Below are positions 31,552-41,536 of a stretch of 64,000 nt of DNA, piece by piece. The stretch is from assembly GCA_038874435.1 (NCBI GenBank), contig JAVZCK010000001.1:1-64000 (forward strand), given 5' to 3'. The stretch's first letter is position 1. Every line of letters starts with the position of its first letter. The notes under the pieces were generated by a model. That model ran no database searches and had not been told where the DNA came from. It saw nothing but the letters and a program-made list of their open reading frames with translations. The translations under genes were made by a program, and so were the position numbers. The DNA comes from Thermoplasmata archaeon (GTDB lineage Archaea > Thermoplasmatota > Thermoplasmata > Lutacidiplasmatales > SKW197).

Positions 31552-33963
31552 TTAGAATTTTTTCTTTCTCAACACTGGTAGTATACACAGAAGTCCTATT
31601 ACAAGGATTGTCAGTGGCGTTAGTTCACTTGTTACTGGGTTAACAAGCGGGGAATTGTCACTTGCACCCGCACCACCATCAATTGGATAAGCCCCTGTTC
31701 CATCCCAGTTGCTCCAGTAGTTTCCATTCCAGTTGTTTCCTCCCTTGTTGTCTGACGCCTGACAAGGCCCAGTTACACCCTTGCCCGCACCGTTATTTCC
31801 ATAGAAATTGTTGTACTGAACTGTGTTGTTTGTGGCCTCATAGATCAATATGCCATACGCTGAGTTGTTGCAAAGATTGTTGTATGTGATAGTGTTATTC
31901 TCCGAGTAATAGATGGCAATTCCGTCATTGTTGCAGTTTGAGATGTTGTTATTCTTTATTGTGTTCCAATGCGAGCCCATCGTCAAGAAAATACCGTTTC
32001 CACCGTTCCCAGAAATGTTGTCAATTTCGTTTCCATCAATTGTGTTATAGCAAGAGGCGTACAATGAGATTGGTGTTCCACCAGAGACAGCAATATCTCT
32101 GATAGTGTTTTCTCGGATAATTGTGCGGCTCGATTGAGATAATGATATCATGGCCCCATTCGGTGTGGTGTTATGGATGTTATTGTTAGATATGATGGTG
32201 TCCACAGACGATAGCACATCTATTTTACCGGAGTTGAAGATTGTATTCCCATGAATTGTGTTGTTGTTAGTGTTTTCAATTCTCATGGAGTCACCGGAGA
32301 TATTCGATAGAATATTTCCGACAATGTTGCTGTAGTTTGTATAATACAGATTGATTGCGTATTTGTGGTCTCCAGATAACTGGTTTGAAGTTATCTCTAT
32401 GAGTTGTGAATTTTCTATGTAAATGTCGCGGAAAACAGTGTTTCCTACGATATGGCTACTACTGGAATTGCTCATGTATATCCCTTTGATGCTGTTAAGA
32501 TAAAGGATTGCAATCGTGCCATTTATTGTATTGTAAAGAACCTTAGCATTGAATGTGTTGTTTAGATACACCCAGTATGAATAGACCAACATAGTGTTTG
32601 TAGCATATACATCTGCAAATATCTGGTTCTGAGAGATTGTTGTGTTGTTTCCTTGAATGAAGACACCATACCCATACGGCTTACCTCCTGCCGCACCTGT
32701 ACTTTTTGATGTCACTGCAATTTGGTTCTGGGAGATTGTGTTGTTGTTTGCCTCAACAATTATCCCGTAACCATAGGAGGATGCACTACTCTTTGTTTCA
32801 GCTAGAACTAGAATGTCGTTTAGAGATATGGTGTTGTTTAATCCACCAACATAAATAGCATAAGCACTTGCGATACCGCTAGAGGTTGTGTTTGCACTAA
32901 CATTGATATGGTTTCCTGTTACAATATTTTCCGTGCCGTAGATTCCAATTCCAGATGCGTACGCTCCAGAAGAGGATGTAGTAGATTTAGAGTAGACAAT
33001 GGTATTCCCCTCTACGATGTTTCTGTTGCCCGATATACTTCCACCTGATGCTGAGTTATTTCGTATGATGTTATCGTCACCTCCAACCGATATGGAGGAT
33101 GTAAAGTTGTTGTTTTCAATCAGATTATGGGCAGAGTAAGAGAGAGCAAAACTACCATTTACTGAGTTATTCGCAATTGTGTTCGTATCTGAGTATTCCA
33201 TTGCAATATCATATCCGTTGCTAATTCCGTTGTTGGAGATGTTATTTTTGGCAATTGTGTTTGAATTGGAGTAAAGCAGCCCTATGCCGTTGAAGGAGTT
33301 ATTGAACACTGTGTTGTTAGTGATTGTGCTTGCATTCGTGTAGTATAAGCCAATGCCGAAAAAGTCGTACTTCCCACGCCATGGAGACGCAGAGTTCTGT
33401 GAAACGGTGTTGTTGTCTATAACTATTGAGAGCCCGTATTCAATGTAAATCCCGTGCTTAGAGTTTCCAGTAATAGTATTATTGACCACGAAATTGTTCA
33501 CACTATTTCCGTAAATGTAGACGCCAATTTTCGAGTTGTTGCAGAGGTTATTTTCCAGCTTTCCATTTGTAACATTGTTAAGGGTAATTCCAGCACCAAT
33601 CGGTGAGGAACTGGTGGCATTGTACACATTGCAGTCCTTAACGACGAAATACAGGTTCGTATTCTCTATCCATATGCAGAACGAACCCCCAGCTCCGTCG
33701 ATGTCATAGGCGGCAATGATGTAAGGATTGTTTTGACTTCCATCTCCTGACCAACCCTCACTTGTTGCCTGGGCTACAAAGTCGGCATCGCCATTTATGT
33801 GGATCGGTGCATGGGTAGTTCCCTTCACATAATCATCCAGTCGCTGTATGTTTTGCATCGGATTTTTGAACTCTGCTGTTCCTTCACTAGATACCACAGC
33901 ACCCACAACACTGATTAACAGCGTTGCAAACAAAAAAGCCGATAAGGCTCTAGTGCAATCCAT
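31552..33963 (-). CDS. Large beta-helix surface protein, NosD-like
   Basis: 803 residues with a signal peptide (about residues 5-24, LSAFLFATLLISVVGAVV), then more than 20 parallel beta-helix repeats of the form NTISxNxIxxxxxGIxxxxS, as in NosD/PbH1 carbohydrate-binding or -degrading proteins. An N-terminal SGDGSQNNPYII-like segment (GWSGDGSQNNPYIIAAYDID) is typical of this archaeal type. The C-terminus is one helix with a basic end (LLCILPVLRKKKF), so the protein is likely anchored at the cell surface. The substrate is unknown. High Asn/Thr content suggests N-glycosylation sites. Confidence 0.9.
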   Translation of the reverse strand: MDCTRALSAFLFATLLISVVGAVVSSEGTAEFKNPMQNIQRLDDYVKGTTHAPIHINGDADFVAQATSEGWSGDGSQNNPYIIAAYDIDGAGGSFCIWIENTNLYFVVKDCNVYNATSSSPIGAGITLNNVTNGKLENNLCNNSKIGVYIYGNSVNNFVVNNTITGNSKHGIYIEYGLSIVIDNNTVSQNSASPWRGKYDFFGIGLYYTNASTITNNTVFNNSFNGIGLLYSNSNTIAKNNISNNGISNGYDIAMEYSDTNTIANNSVNGSFALSYSAHNLIENNNFTSSISVGGDDNIIRNNSASGGSISGNRNIVEGNTIVYSKSTTSSSGAYASGIGIYGTENIVTGNHINVSANTTSSGIASAYAIYVGGLNNTISLNDILVLAETKSSASSYGYGIIVEANNNTISQNQIAVTSKSTGAAGGKPYGYGVFIQGNNTTISQNQIFADVYATNTMLVYSYWVYLNNTFNAKVLYNTINGTIAILYLNSIKGIYMSNSSSSHIVGNTVFRDIYIENSQLIEITSNQLSGDHKYAINLYYTNYSNIVGNILSNISGDSMRIENTNNNTIHGNTIFNSGKIDVLSSVDTIISNNNIHNTTPNGAMISLSQSSRTIIRENTIRDIAVSGGTPISLYASCYNTIDGNEIDNISGNGGNGIFLTMGSHWNTIKNNNISNCNNDGIAIYYSENNTITYNNLCNNSAYGILIYEATNNTVQYNNFYGNNGAGKGVTGPCQASDNKGGNNWNGNYWSNWDGTGAYPIDGGAGASDNSPLVNPVTSELTPLTILVIGLLCILPVLRKKKF

Positions 33964-34023
33964 ATTTTCACCATTTTGCTCAATGCTAGAAAATATATAA
34001 ATCTTTCTTGAGGCATGCTCAAT

Positions 34024-36183
34024 TTAGAACGAATCCAGTGTTCTCTGCCCTTTCTTTCTTTCCTCTACTTTTGTCTCTTTTACATACTCTTTTAATCGCA
34101 CAGACAACTTCTTTCCAATCCCATCAATGCTAGCCAAAAACTCAACACTTGCATTTCTCAAATCTTCCTTGCTTTTTACTCCCGCCCTGTAAAGATTTCT
34201 CGCTCTCACTCTACCAATCTCAGGTAACTCAACAAGCGGCAGAAGTTCTGGCCTTATTCCATATTTAACTTGCACTAACAACTCATCTAAGGGTCTAAAC
34301 CATGCCTGAATAAAAAGTTTAGAAAGTTCTCTGTAGGCATGGAGCAGCCATTCTGCAAGTTCAATTTTGTTGTGGACATCGCCAGGTCCAATGTCATACT
34401 TTTTAATTATAGCATCTTCAGGCATTTCATGGACCCAATCATGCAGAAATGCAGCGGTCTTCACTGCACTGTAGTGATAAATCTCCTCAATGCCATCATC
34501 TGGTGTTAGGAAGAGCAAGTCATGCCATTCCTGGAAAAAATTTTCAAGCCACAAACTGTCCTTTCTTTTTACGATGAGCGTCTCCATATCTGGCGAAAGT
34601 GAAATTGTATGGAAAACGGCTACATTTGAAAGTGGTTTCTTTTTGAGCATTGAGTTTCTAAAGAGCACAGCAGTTACGGGATCTATGTAAAGTTCGCTCG
34701 TTCTAATGCCGAATAGCGTTGGCTGGAACTCATCTCCGAATATACGAATAAATTCCTCCGCGGATAAGAAATTAATGACATCCTGTAGAACAGCATCAAG
34801 TCCACTGAGATTTCCCTGATGAGCAAGAAATGTGTGGCTGATGAAATCCTCAAGTTGTTGAAGGTTTCTTACTCTTCCTGTCGCAATTAGAGCCAGAACA
34901 TGTTTTCGCATTGCACTAGTTGAGGAAAGGTTTGACTCCACATCTTCAATCTCTCCATTGATGTATTTATTGAAAAGTTCCTCCATATGCTCTGGGTTTT
35001 TTGCAAGTAAAATTGCCTCACCCTCTTTGTCATACTTTGGCCTTCCAGCTCTACCACACATCTGTTTTACTTCCATCACTGGCAGCGCAGCTCTACCAAA
35101 GGAAGAGTATCTCCAGACCTCTTTCACAATCACCCTTCTTGCAGGTAGGTTTATTCCCGCCGCCAGTGTAGGTGTGGCTACAATGCACTTTATGAGTCCC
35201 TTTCTGAAGTTCTGTTCTACAATTCTTCTAATGTTGTTCGTAAGAGCAGCGTTGTGATAGGCACAACCATTCAATACACACCCTGCTAAACTTTCATGCG
35301 TGCTCGTGGTTTCGTGGTCCGCATCCTTAATTTCCTCAGCAATTTTTTTAAGCTCGTTAAGGGTATCGTCATCTAATTCTTTTCTAACAACTTTGCAGAG
35401 CTGCTTTGCAGTGGTTTCACTACTTTTCCGAGTATTTGTGAATATCAGCATCTGACCTCCATTGCGTATGCATTCAGTTGTGAGCGCAACTATTGCATCT
35501 CCCTCTGAAATCAATTCCCTATGGGTTCCGTCCTTGTAGAAAAGCATATTTCTGTAGAAGACGCCTTCTTTCAGAACTACAGGTCTCCAATTCATTGAAA
35601 TGTGTTCTGCATCTAGCCATGCTGCAAGTTCTGCAGAGTTGTTTACAGTGGCTGAGAGCGCTACAATCTGCACATTTTTTCTTAAAAGAAAGTTTGTAAG
35701 CAGGATTTCCATAGTTGGGCCTCTGTCACAGTCAGCAAGAAGATGCACCTCATCAGCTACTACAATGCTTGCATCTTCCAACAACGAGTTATGGTGTCGC
35801 AGTAACGCGTCTGCCTTTTCTGCAGTCATCACCACAATATCCATCTCTTCCAGTTTCTCGTCTGCAGCATCGTAGTCACCTGTAGAAATCCCGACTTTTG
35901 CACCAATCTTTTCAAGAATTTTCAGGTCGTCGTATTTTTCATTGGCAAGGGCGCGAAGGGGCACAATGTATATTGATTTCTTTCCCTCTACAAATCCCTT
36001 TGCGATAGTCAAATAAGCAATCAGGGATTTACCAGAAGCGGTAGGCACTGCTACGACTACATTCTTACCTGCAAGTGCGGGTTCTATCGCTAGCTCTTGG
36101 GGAGGATAGAGAGTACGGATTCCCTGAGCGATAAATAGCTGCTTTACCTTATCAGGTAGGCATAGTTCTGAAATCTCTTTCAT
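34024..36183 (-). CDS. hel308: Hel308-type ski2-like DNA helicase
   Basis: A 719-residue superfamily 2 helicase. Motifs are I PTASGKS (47-53), II DEVH (144-147), III SATVNN and VI QMCGRAGRP, followed by the winged-helix, ratchet and C-terminal HhH domains (ELPEIGRVRARNLYRAGV, SIDGIGKKLSVRLKEY). Hel308 enzymes unwind lagging strands at stalled forks. The C-terminal QRTLDSF resembles a PIP box for PCNA. The start follows the fumarase beta stop with no gap. Confidence 0.93.
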   Translation of the reverse strand: MKEISELCLPDKVKQLFIAQGIRTLYPPQELAIEPALAGKNVVVAVPTASGKSLIAYLTIAKGFVEGKKSIYIVPLRALANEKYDDLKILEKIGAKVGISTGDYDAADEKLEEMDIVVMTAEKADALLRHHNSLLEDASIVVADEVHLLADCDRGPTMEILLTNFLLRKNVQIVALSATVNNSAELAAWLDAEHISMNWRPVVLKEGVFYRNMLFYKDGTHRELISEGDAIVALTTECIRNGGQMLIFTNTRKSSETTAKQLCKVVRKELDDDTLNELKKIAEEIKDADHETTSTHESLAGCVLNGCAYHNAALTNNIRRIVEQNFRKGLIKCIVATPTLAAGINLPARRVIVKEVWRYSSFGRAALPVMEVKQMCGRAGRPKYDKEGEAILLAKNPEHMEELFNKYINGEIEDVESNLSSTSAMRKHVLALIATGRVRNLQQLEDFISHTFLAHQGNLSGLDAVLQDVINFLSAEEFIRIFGDEFQPTLFGIRTSELYIDPVTAVLFRNSMLKKKPLSNVAVFHTISLSPDMETLIVKRKDSLWLENFFQEWHDLLFLTPDDGIEEIYHYSAVKTAAFLHDWVHEMPEDAIIKKYDIGPGDVHNKIELAEWLLHAYRELSKLFIQAWFRPLDELLVQVKYGIRPELLPLVELPEIGRVRARNLYRAGVKSKEDLRNASVEFLASIDGIGKKLSVRLKEYVKETKVEERKKGQRTLDSF

Positions 36184-36783
36184 CTATAATCCAAGTTTCT
36201 TTCTTGCCATTTCCTCATTTTTCTTTACTTCATCAGCAAGTTTCAGAAACATATTCTCTCCATTCGCGGTAATTCCGACCACAAGCGGACCAAAGTCATC
36301 TGCATTCATAATCCAGACAGCCTCAGGCATTCCGAGTTCTTCTAGGTAGACACCTTCAACTTTGTTCAATCCTTTTGCAGCTAAGATTGCTGCTCCACCA
36401 GTGAATGCAAGGTAAACGCAACCATGCTTTGCCATTGCGTCGCTTACTCCTTTGTTCATTCCACCTTTACCTATGATGGCTCTCACACCTGTTTTCTCAA
36501 TGAACTCTGGTTCAAGAGAATTCATTCTTGAACTTGTTGTTGGGCCAGCAGCTACCAGTTCCCATTTGCCCTCACTTATTTTCTTCACAATTGGCCCGCA
36601 GTGGTAAATCGCCATTCCCTTCAACTCTATGGGAATCTGCTTTCCTTTATTAATGTCAGAGAGAATGTGCATGTGCGCTTCATCTCTTGCAGTATAAATT
36701 CTGCCAGATAGATAGACAATGTCTCCAAGCTTCAGCTTTTTTACATCTTCCATGCTCAATGGTGTTTTAAGATGATATTCCAT
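36184..36783 (-). CDS. fumB: Fumarate hydratase class I, beta subunit
   Basis: A 199-residue subunit matching the C-terminal half of class I (iron-sulfur) fumarase: LSGRIYTARDEAHMHI, YHCGPIVKKISEGKWELVAAGPTT and IGKGGMNKGVSDAMAKHG. With the alpha subunit it interconverts fumarate and malate. The start lies 13 bases after the alpha gene stop. Tartrate dehydratase and fumarase are similar; the absence of tartrate genes favours fumarase. Confidence 0.93.
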   Translation of the reverse strand: MEYHLKTPLSMEDVKKLKLGDIVYLSGRIYTARDEAHMHILSDINKGKQIPIELKGMAIYHCGPIVKKISEGKWELVAAGPTTSSRMNSLEPEFIEKTGVRAIIGKGGMNKGVSDAMAKHGCVYLAFTGGAAILAAKGLNKVEGVYLEELGMPEAVWIMNADDFGPLVVGITANGENMFLKLADEVKKNEEMARKKLGL

Positions 36784-36796
36784 TCAATCCACCTCC

Positions 36797-37657
36797 TCAC
36801 AAATACTCAATCTTTCCATCAGAATATATTCTGCATCCTGCCCTTCTTGCAGCCCAGCACTGAACATTGACTGCAACAGGTAAGCTAGCAGTATGGCAGT
36901 AGGCATACTCTACATTCACACCTAACACTGTGGCCTTGCCTCCTAGTCCCATTGGTCCTATGCCCAGCATGTTCAAAGCCTCCTTCAAATCCTCCTCAAG
37001 TTTTGCAATCTCTGGTTCTTCATGTCTCTGCGTGATGGGTCTCAGCAGAGCTTCCTTTGCAAGCTTCATTGAGATGTCCGCAGAACCGCCAATACCCACA
37101 CCAATTACTGTTGGAGGACAAGGATTGCTTCCCGCCTTTACTACAGTGTTCAGCACGAATTCTTTAACTCCCTTAACACCCTGTGAAGGTACAAGCATGC
37201 CCAAAGCACTCATGTTTTCAGAGCCAGCCCCTTTCGGAAACGCAATTATTTCCATGTATGGCTCAGATATAACTTTGTAATTTACATAGGGCATATTTCT
37301 GCCCACATTGTTGCCAGGATTTTTTCTACTCAATGGATGTACTGCATTGGGTCTAAGTGGCACAATCTTTGTAGCATCCGACACACCCTCATTTATTGCC
37401 TTCCCAATGTCTCCGTGTTCTACCTTCCCAATCTTCACATAGAACAGGGGTACTCCTGTGTCCTGACATATGGGTTTCGTCATCTTACCAGCAATGTCTA
37501 CATTGTCCAAAATTGCCTTGAGCTGCATTTTTGCAGGCGGGGACTCTTCTTTCTCATAAGCATCCCTCAGCGCAGCAAGAACATCGGATGGCAGTGTAGT
37601 CGAAGCCCTCTGCAACAACCCAACAACCGCTTCCTTTATTTTTTCCTCGGTTATCAT
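36797..37657 (-). CDS. fumA: Fumarate hydratase class I, alpha subunit
   Basis: A 286-residue subunit with the three Cys expected to bind the 4Fe-4S cluster, in PICQDTGVPLFYVK, AGSNPCPPTVIGVGIGG and YAYCHTASLPVAV. This places it in class I hydro-lyases. It is transcribed first in a fumA-fumB-hel308 string. Confidence 0.93.
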   Translation of the reverse strand: MITEEKIKEAVVGLLQRASTTLPSDVLAALRDAYEKEESPPAKMQLKAILDNVDIAGKMTKPICQDTGVPLFYVKIGKVEHGDIGKAINEGVSDATKIVPLRPNAVHPLSRKNPGNNVGRNMPYVNYKVISEPYMEIIAFPKGAGSENMSALGMLVPSQGVKGVKEFVLNTVVKAGSNPCPPTVIGVGIGGSADISMKLAKEALLRPITQRHEEPEIAKLEEDLKEALNMLGIGPMGLGGKATVLGVNVEYAYCHTASLPVAVNVQCWAARRAGCRIYSDGKIEYL

Positions 37658-37760
37658 TTTACCACCGAAGCTAAATTGGGAGTAGTAGATAAGGGTTTTC
37701 TCAATGGTGCAAGAAAGTCCTATGAGTTAAATTAATCTATGAGAAGTCGTTACACAGCGC

Positions 37761-40337
37761 ATGGAGATACCTTTTGTTGGTAGGGAAAAGGAGCTGGATA
37801 TACTCAAGAATGCATTAACTAAAACTAAAGAAACTAAAGCAGGTAATGTGTACATAATAACCGGTCAGATGGGAGTGGGCAAAACAAGGTTAATTCAGGA
37901 GGCCTCTAGAATCGCGGAAAAACTTGGTTATGCAGTGATGCTTGGGAGATGCATAGATGAAAAGGCAGTCCCTTTTCTCCCAGTCATTGAAGCATTTGAG
38001 AAGTACTCCACTATACCTGATGAAACCTCAAAATATGTGCCAACAGGATTGGTCGGAACTGATCGAGAAGAAAAAGTAGAGCTCATTGGCTTTACCCGTG
38101 AGAAAATAAGAATGATGGAGGCGATAATGCGTAGATTCTCCCAAATTTCAGAGAAACAGCCAGTGATGTTAATTATTGATGATATCCAGTGGGCAGATAC
38201 GGGCACTTTAAGTGTTTTCCTCTATCTAGCGAGAAATGTAAGGAATCTCAACCTGATTCTGATTGGTGCATACCCTGATGATTATGTGCGAACTATGGGC
38301 AGTCCCCAATTTGACGAATTTCTTTCAAATCTCGCCCTTGAAAAGAATGTAAATACTCTTTACCTTCACCCTCTGAAACGAGAGGATATTTCAAAAATTT
38401 TGAGCGCCATCCTTGGAACTTGGAAAATTCCGGAAGAACTCGTTGAATTTGTGCATGAGAAGACAGGTGGAAATCCGCTTTTCGTGGAAGAAGTTAGCAA
38501 AGCAATCCAGGAACAGGGAATTTTTGATGTGAAGACCAGGAAGCTCACAACCTCCCTAGACAAAGTGCAGATGCCTTCATCTGTAAAATCTGTTATTGCA
38601 ATGCGATTAAAGGAGATTAAGGAGAATGAAATGAAGGTTCTCTGGTCTGCAGCAGTGATCGGAAGAGTGTTTGATTATGAAATATTGAAGGAAACTGTGG
38701 GAATAGATGAAGAGACTCTTCTAGATATTTTGGAACGCTTAGTAAATCTCAGATTTTTCGAACAGATGCCTGGTGACTCAGAGGCATTTAGGTTCATGCA
38801 TAACCCAGTATATGAAGTAGTATATTCTGAGCTTTCTAGCTTGCGGAAGAGAACCCTTCATAAGAAAGTGGGGGAAATCATCGAGAAAAAGCATGGAAAT
38901 GATGTGAAATTTCATGCGGATATAGGACGACATTACATGATTGCTGGCGAAAATGAGAAAGCGATAAAATATTTGACAAGCATTGCAGAGCATTCTCTGA
39001 AAAATTTTGCCGGCAAGGAGTGCGTTAGCTATTGTGAGCAAGTTCTTAAGCTTGTGCAGAACCTCAAAGATGAGAATACCAAGAAGAGGACCCTAAAGAA
39101 TGTTCACATGATGCTGGGTGATTGCTACAGCATCTTTGGCGACCTCAGAAAAACACTTTCGCATTATGAGGAGGCTTTGAATAATGCAACAACAGACTAT
39201 GAAAAGGCTGAGATTTTCATCAAGATGAGCAACCCATACCAGGAGATGGGAGAGACAGAGAAAGCTCTGAGCATCCTAGAAAACGCTAGGCGACTGATGG
39301 AGAATGCAAACAGTATGCAAGGCGCGGCTACCGCTCTTAGAGCTCTCGCGGTGGTTTACCTTCACATAGGCAATTTTGAGAAGGCAAGGACCTGTTTTGA
39401 AAAATGCATAGAACTCTGCAATAAAATTGGGGATGAAAGAACTCTGGCCGATGCCTATCATGGAATGGGCACGCTTTCACTTGACCTCGGGGAACTAAAT
39501 AAAGCTGAGGAATATCTTTTTAAATCACTTGAAATCAGGAAACGCCTCAACCTCAAGAAAGGGCTGGCGAGCACATACAATAATCTAGCAATAATTGCAC
39601 ATGACAGAGGAGAAATGGAAAAAACCCTTCAATACTATGAGATGGCAAGGAAAATTTACGAGGAGCTAGATGACCTTTCAGGCATTGCTACAATCAACAA
39701 TAACCTTGCTGTAATTCATGTGCCAAGAGGCGAAACAGACAAAGCAATGGAACTGTATCTGAAAAACATTGAAATTTCTGAGAGAACTGGTGATATCACC
39801 ATGCTGATGCTCGCATATAGAAATATTGCCTGGATTCACAGATTTCTCGAGAACTATCCAAAGGCACTTGAGTTTTATGAGAAATCCTTAGCAATTTCAA
39901 GGAGAATTGGAGAGAAAATTAACATGACTGGAGTTTTAAACAGAATTGCAATCACATATGCGAATATGGGTGATTTTGATAAGGCTTTTGAGTATGCAAG
40001 GGAGAGTTTAAATCTTGCCGAAAGCACGGGGAGTAAGGACTTAATTGCGGATGCAAAGTGGGGTATGGGGGAGGTTTACCTCCTAGCTAAAAACTATGCA
40101 GAGGCAGAGAGATTCATGCTCGAAACTTTGGAAATCTATAAATCACTTGGAAACCCCAGCTACATCAAGGAAGTTGAATCGGACATTGGCAGAGTGTATG
40201 CAGGAATGGGCAAAATTGATGAGGCGAAGAAGTATTTTAACAGTGCACTGGAATTCTACAGGAAGATCGGTGCCAATGCACTTATAAAAGAAGTAGAGAA
40301 AGAACTTAAGAAAATTGAGGGAAAGGATGGAAGTTAA
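37761..40337 (+). CDS. AAA (STAND-like) ATPase with TPR array
   Basis: 858 residues. An N-terminal AAA_16-type ATPase carries Walker A GQMGVGKT (35-42) and Walker B LIIDDIQWAD. A winged-helix region comes next (about 265-340). From about residue 400 to the end there are about ten TPR repeats (AxxYxNLAxIxxxxGE patterns). This architecture matches signalling ATPases where TPRs sense a partner and control the ATPase. No DNA-binding output domain is visible. The mbl gene downstream overlaps by 11 bases, so the two may be co-expressed. The signal sensed is unknown. Confidence 0.85.
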   Translation: MEIPFVGREKELDILKNALTKTKETKAGNVYIITGQMGVGKTRLIQEASRIAEKLGYAVMLGRCIDEKAVPFLPVIEAFEKYSTIPDETSKYVPTGLVGTDREEKVELIGFTREKIRMMEAIMRRFSQISEKQPVMLIIDDIQWADTGTLSVFLYLARNVRNLNLILIGAYPDDYVRTMGSPQFDEFLSNLALEKNVNTLYLHPLKREDISKILSAILGTWKIPEELVEFVHEKTGGNPLFVEEVSKAIQEQGIFDVKTRKLTTSLDKVQMPSSVKSVIAMRLKEIKENEMKVLWSAAVIGRVFDYEILKETVGIDEETLLDILERLVNLRFFEQMPGDSEAFRFMHNPVYEVVYSELSSLRKRTLHKKVGEIIEKKHGNDVKFHADIGRHYMIAGENEKAIKYLTSIAEHSLKNFAGKECVSYCEQVLKLVQNLKDENTKKRTLKNVHMMLGDCYSIFGDLRKTLSHYEEALNNATTDYEKAEIFIKMSNPYQEMGETEKALSILENARRLMENANSMQGAATALRALAVVYLHIGNFEKARTCFEKCIELCNKIGDERTLADAYHGMGTLSLDLGELNKAEEYLFKSLEIRKRLNLKKGLASTYNNLAIIAHDRGEMEKTLQYYEMARKIYEELDDLSGIATINNNLAVIHVPRGETDKAMELYLKNIEISERTGDITMLMLAYRNIAWIHRFLENYPKALEFYEKSLAISRRIGEKINMTGVLNRIAITYANMGDFDKAFEYARESLNLAESTGSKDLIADAKWGMGEVYLLAKNYAEAERFMLETLEIYKSLGNPSYIKEVESDIGRVYAGMGKIDEAKKYFNSALEFYRKIGANALIKEVEKELKKIEGKDGS

Positions 40338-40929
40338 GCAGTTGAAAGTTGGCACACTTGAGAATTTTGTTTATGTTTGCTGGGAGCCAGAGACCGGAGA
40401 GGGCTTTATTGTTGATTCCTGTGAGATGAGTGAAATAAAGAGGGAACTGGCAGGAATTAGAGTTAGATATATTTTTCTCACCCACGGACATTTTGACCAT
40501 AGTTCTGGATGCGAAAAACTTGCAGAAACCTTAGGAGCGAAAATTGTGGCATACAGAGATAGCAAGGTTTTTCATCACATCGGAGTTAGTGATGGGGATG
40601 AACTGATATTGGGAAAAATTAAAATAAAAATTCTTCACACACCAGGACATACTGAGGACTCCATCTGCATACTTGCAGATAGAAAGCTGTTTACAGGAGA
40701 TACCCTTTTTGTTGGTGAATGTGGAAGAACAGATTTGCCTACAGGGAGCTCAGAAAAACTTTACTATTCTCTTTTTGGAAAAATTCTCAAACTCGATGAT
40801 GATGTGCAGGTCTATCCAGGACACGATTATGGAGAGATGTCAAGTTCAACCATAGGTCATGAAAGGTTGCACAATTATACCCTGAAGCCCAGAACATTGG
40901 AAGAGTTTGTGAAGTTCATGCAGGAATAA
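40327..40929 (+). CDS. Metallo-beta-lactamase fold hydrolase (glyoxalase II-like)
   Basis: A 200-residue protein with the HxHxDH metal motif THGHFDHSSG (His53, His55, Asp57, His58), a later TPGHTEDS, and a VYPGHDYG region that supplies further ligands. Length and motifs fit the hydroxyacylglutathione hydrolase-like branch. Without glutathione in most archaea, the true substrate is likely another thioester. ATG 40327 is chosen over an upstream TTG. It overlaps the TPR gene by 11 bases. Confidence 0.88.
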   Translation: MEVKQLKVGTLENFVYVCWEPETGEGFIVDSCEMSEIKRELAGIRVRYIFLTHGHFDHSSGCEKLAETLGAKIVAYRDSKVFHHIGVSDGDELILGKIKIKILHTPGHTEDSICILADRKLFTGDTLFVGECGRTDLPTGSSEKLYYSLFGKILKLDDDVQVYPGHDYGEMSSSTIGHERLHNYTLKPRTLEEFVKFMQE

Positions 40930-40947
40930 AAAATAAGAGGAAGTTCG

Positions 40948-41532
40948 ATGTTGAGGTTTCATATGGATCTTACCACGGCCCTTCTAGTTGCAGCACAGGC
41001 ATTCTGGTTCATGTTTCCAGGTTATGCAGTGAATTCCCTTGCTGTACTTGTGGGGGGCGGCACACCAATGGATTTTGGAAAAAATTTCAGGGATGGGCGA
41101 AGAATCTTAGGAGATGGAAAAACCTGGCGGGGTTTCATAGGGGCTTCGCTCCTTGGCACAGGAATTGGATTAATCGAGCAATTTGCAGCATCTTACTACC
41201 CAAATCCCTATCTCCCACCCTACTCTGCTAGCACCACAACTGCGTTGCTCCTCTGCCTTACGCTCTGCTTTGGCTCAATGACTGGCGATGCCATAGGTAG
41301 TTTCATAAAACGAAGATTGGGTTATGAACGAGGGGATAAGGCCTTCCTTCTTGACCAATTTGGTTTTGTTCTCTTTTCCTGGCTCCTGCTTGCGCTTTTC
41401 TTCTGGGAATGGTTTGCAACGCATTTCCTTAATTTGCCAGCAGTGATAATGGTTCTAATTGTCACCCCTTTGCTGCACCGTGGCATAAACATCGTTGGTT
41501 ACAAACTTGGAAAGAAAAAGGTACCGTGGTAG
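40948..41532 (+). CDS. carS: CDP-archaeol synthase
   Basis: A 194-residue membrane enzyme of the CarS family with the signature FRDGRRILGDGKTWRGFIGA and four to five helices. It activates 2,3-di-O-geranylgeranylglyceryl phosphate with CTP to make CDP-archaeol, the substrate for the pssA and inositol-type synthases at 5.3 and 12.9 kb. This is a strong marker of an ether-lipid archaeon. The start could be Met1 or Met6. Confidence 0.94.
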   Translation: MLRFHMDLTTALLVAAQAFWFMFPGYAVNSLAVLVGGGTPMDFGKNFRDGRRILGDGKTWRGFIGASLLGTGIGLIEQFAASYYPNPYLPPYSASTTTALLLCLTLCFGSMTGDAIGSFIKRRLGYERGDKAFLLDQFGFVLFSWLLLALFFWEWFATHFLNLPAVIMVLIVTPLLHRGINIVGYKLGKKKVPW

Positions 41533-41536
41533 TTTC

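Noticed and set aside
31552-33963. Repetitive beta-helix coding region as a CRISPR or DNA repeat array
   Set aside because: The repeats are degenerate protein repeats in one open frame; spacing and sequence vary, with no exact DNA repeats.
34024-36183. Hel308 with the STAND proteins as a defence island
   Set aside because: The genes are far apart among housekeeping genes, and no nuclease effector, toxin or restriction gene is next to them.
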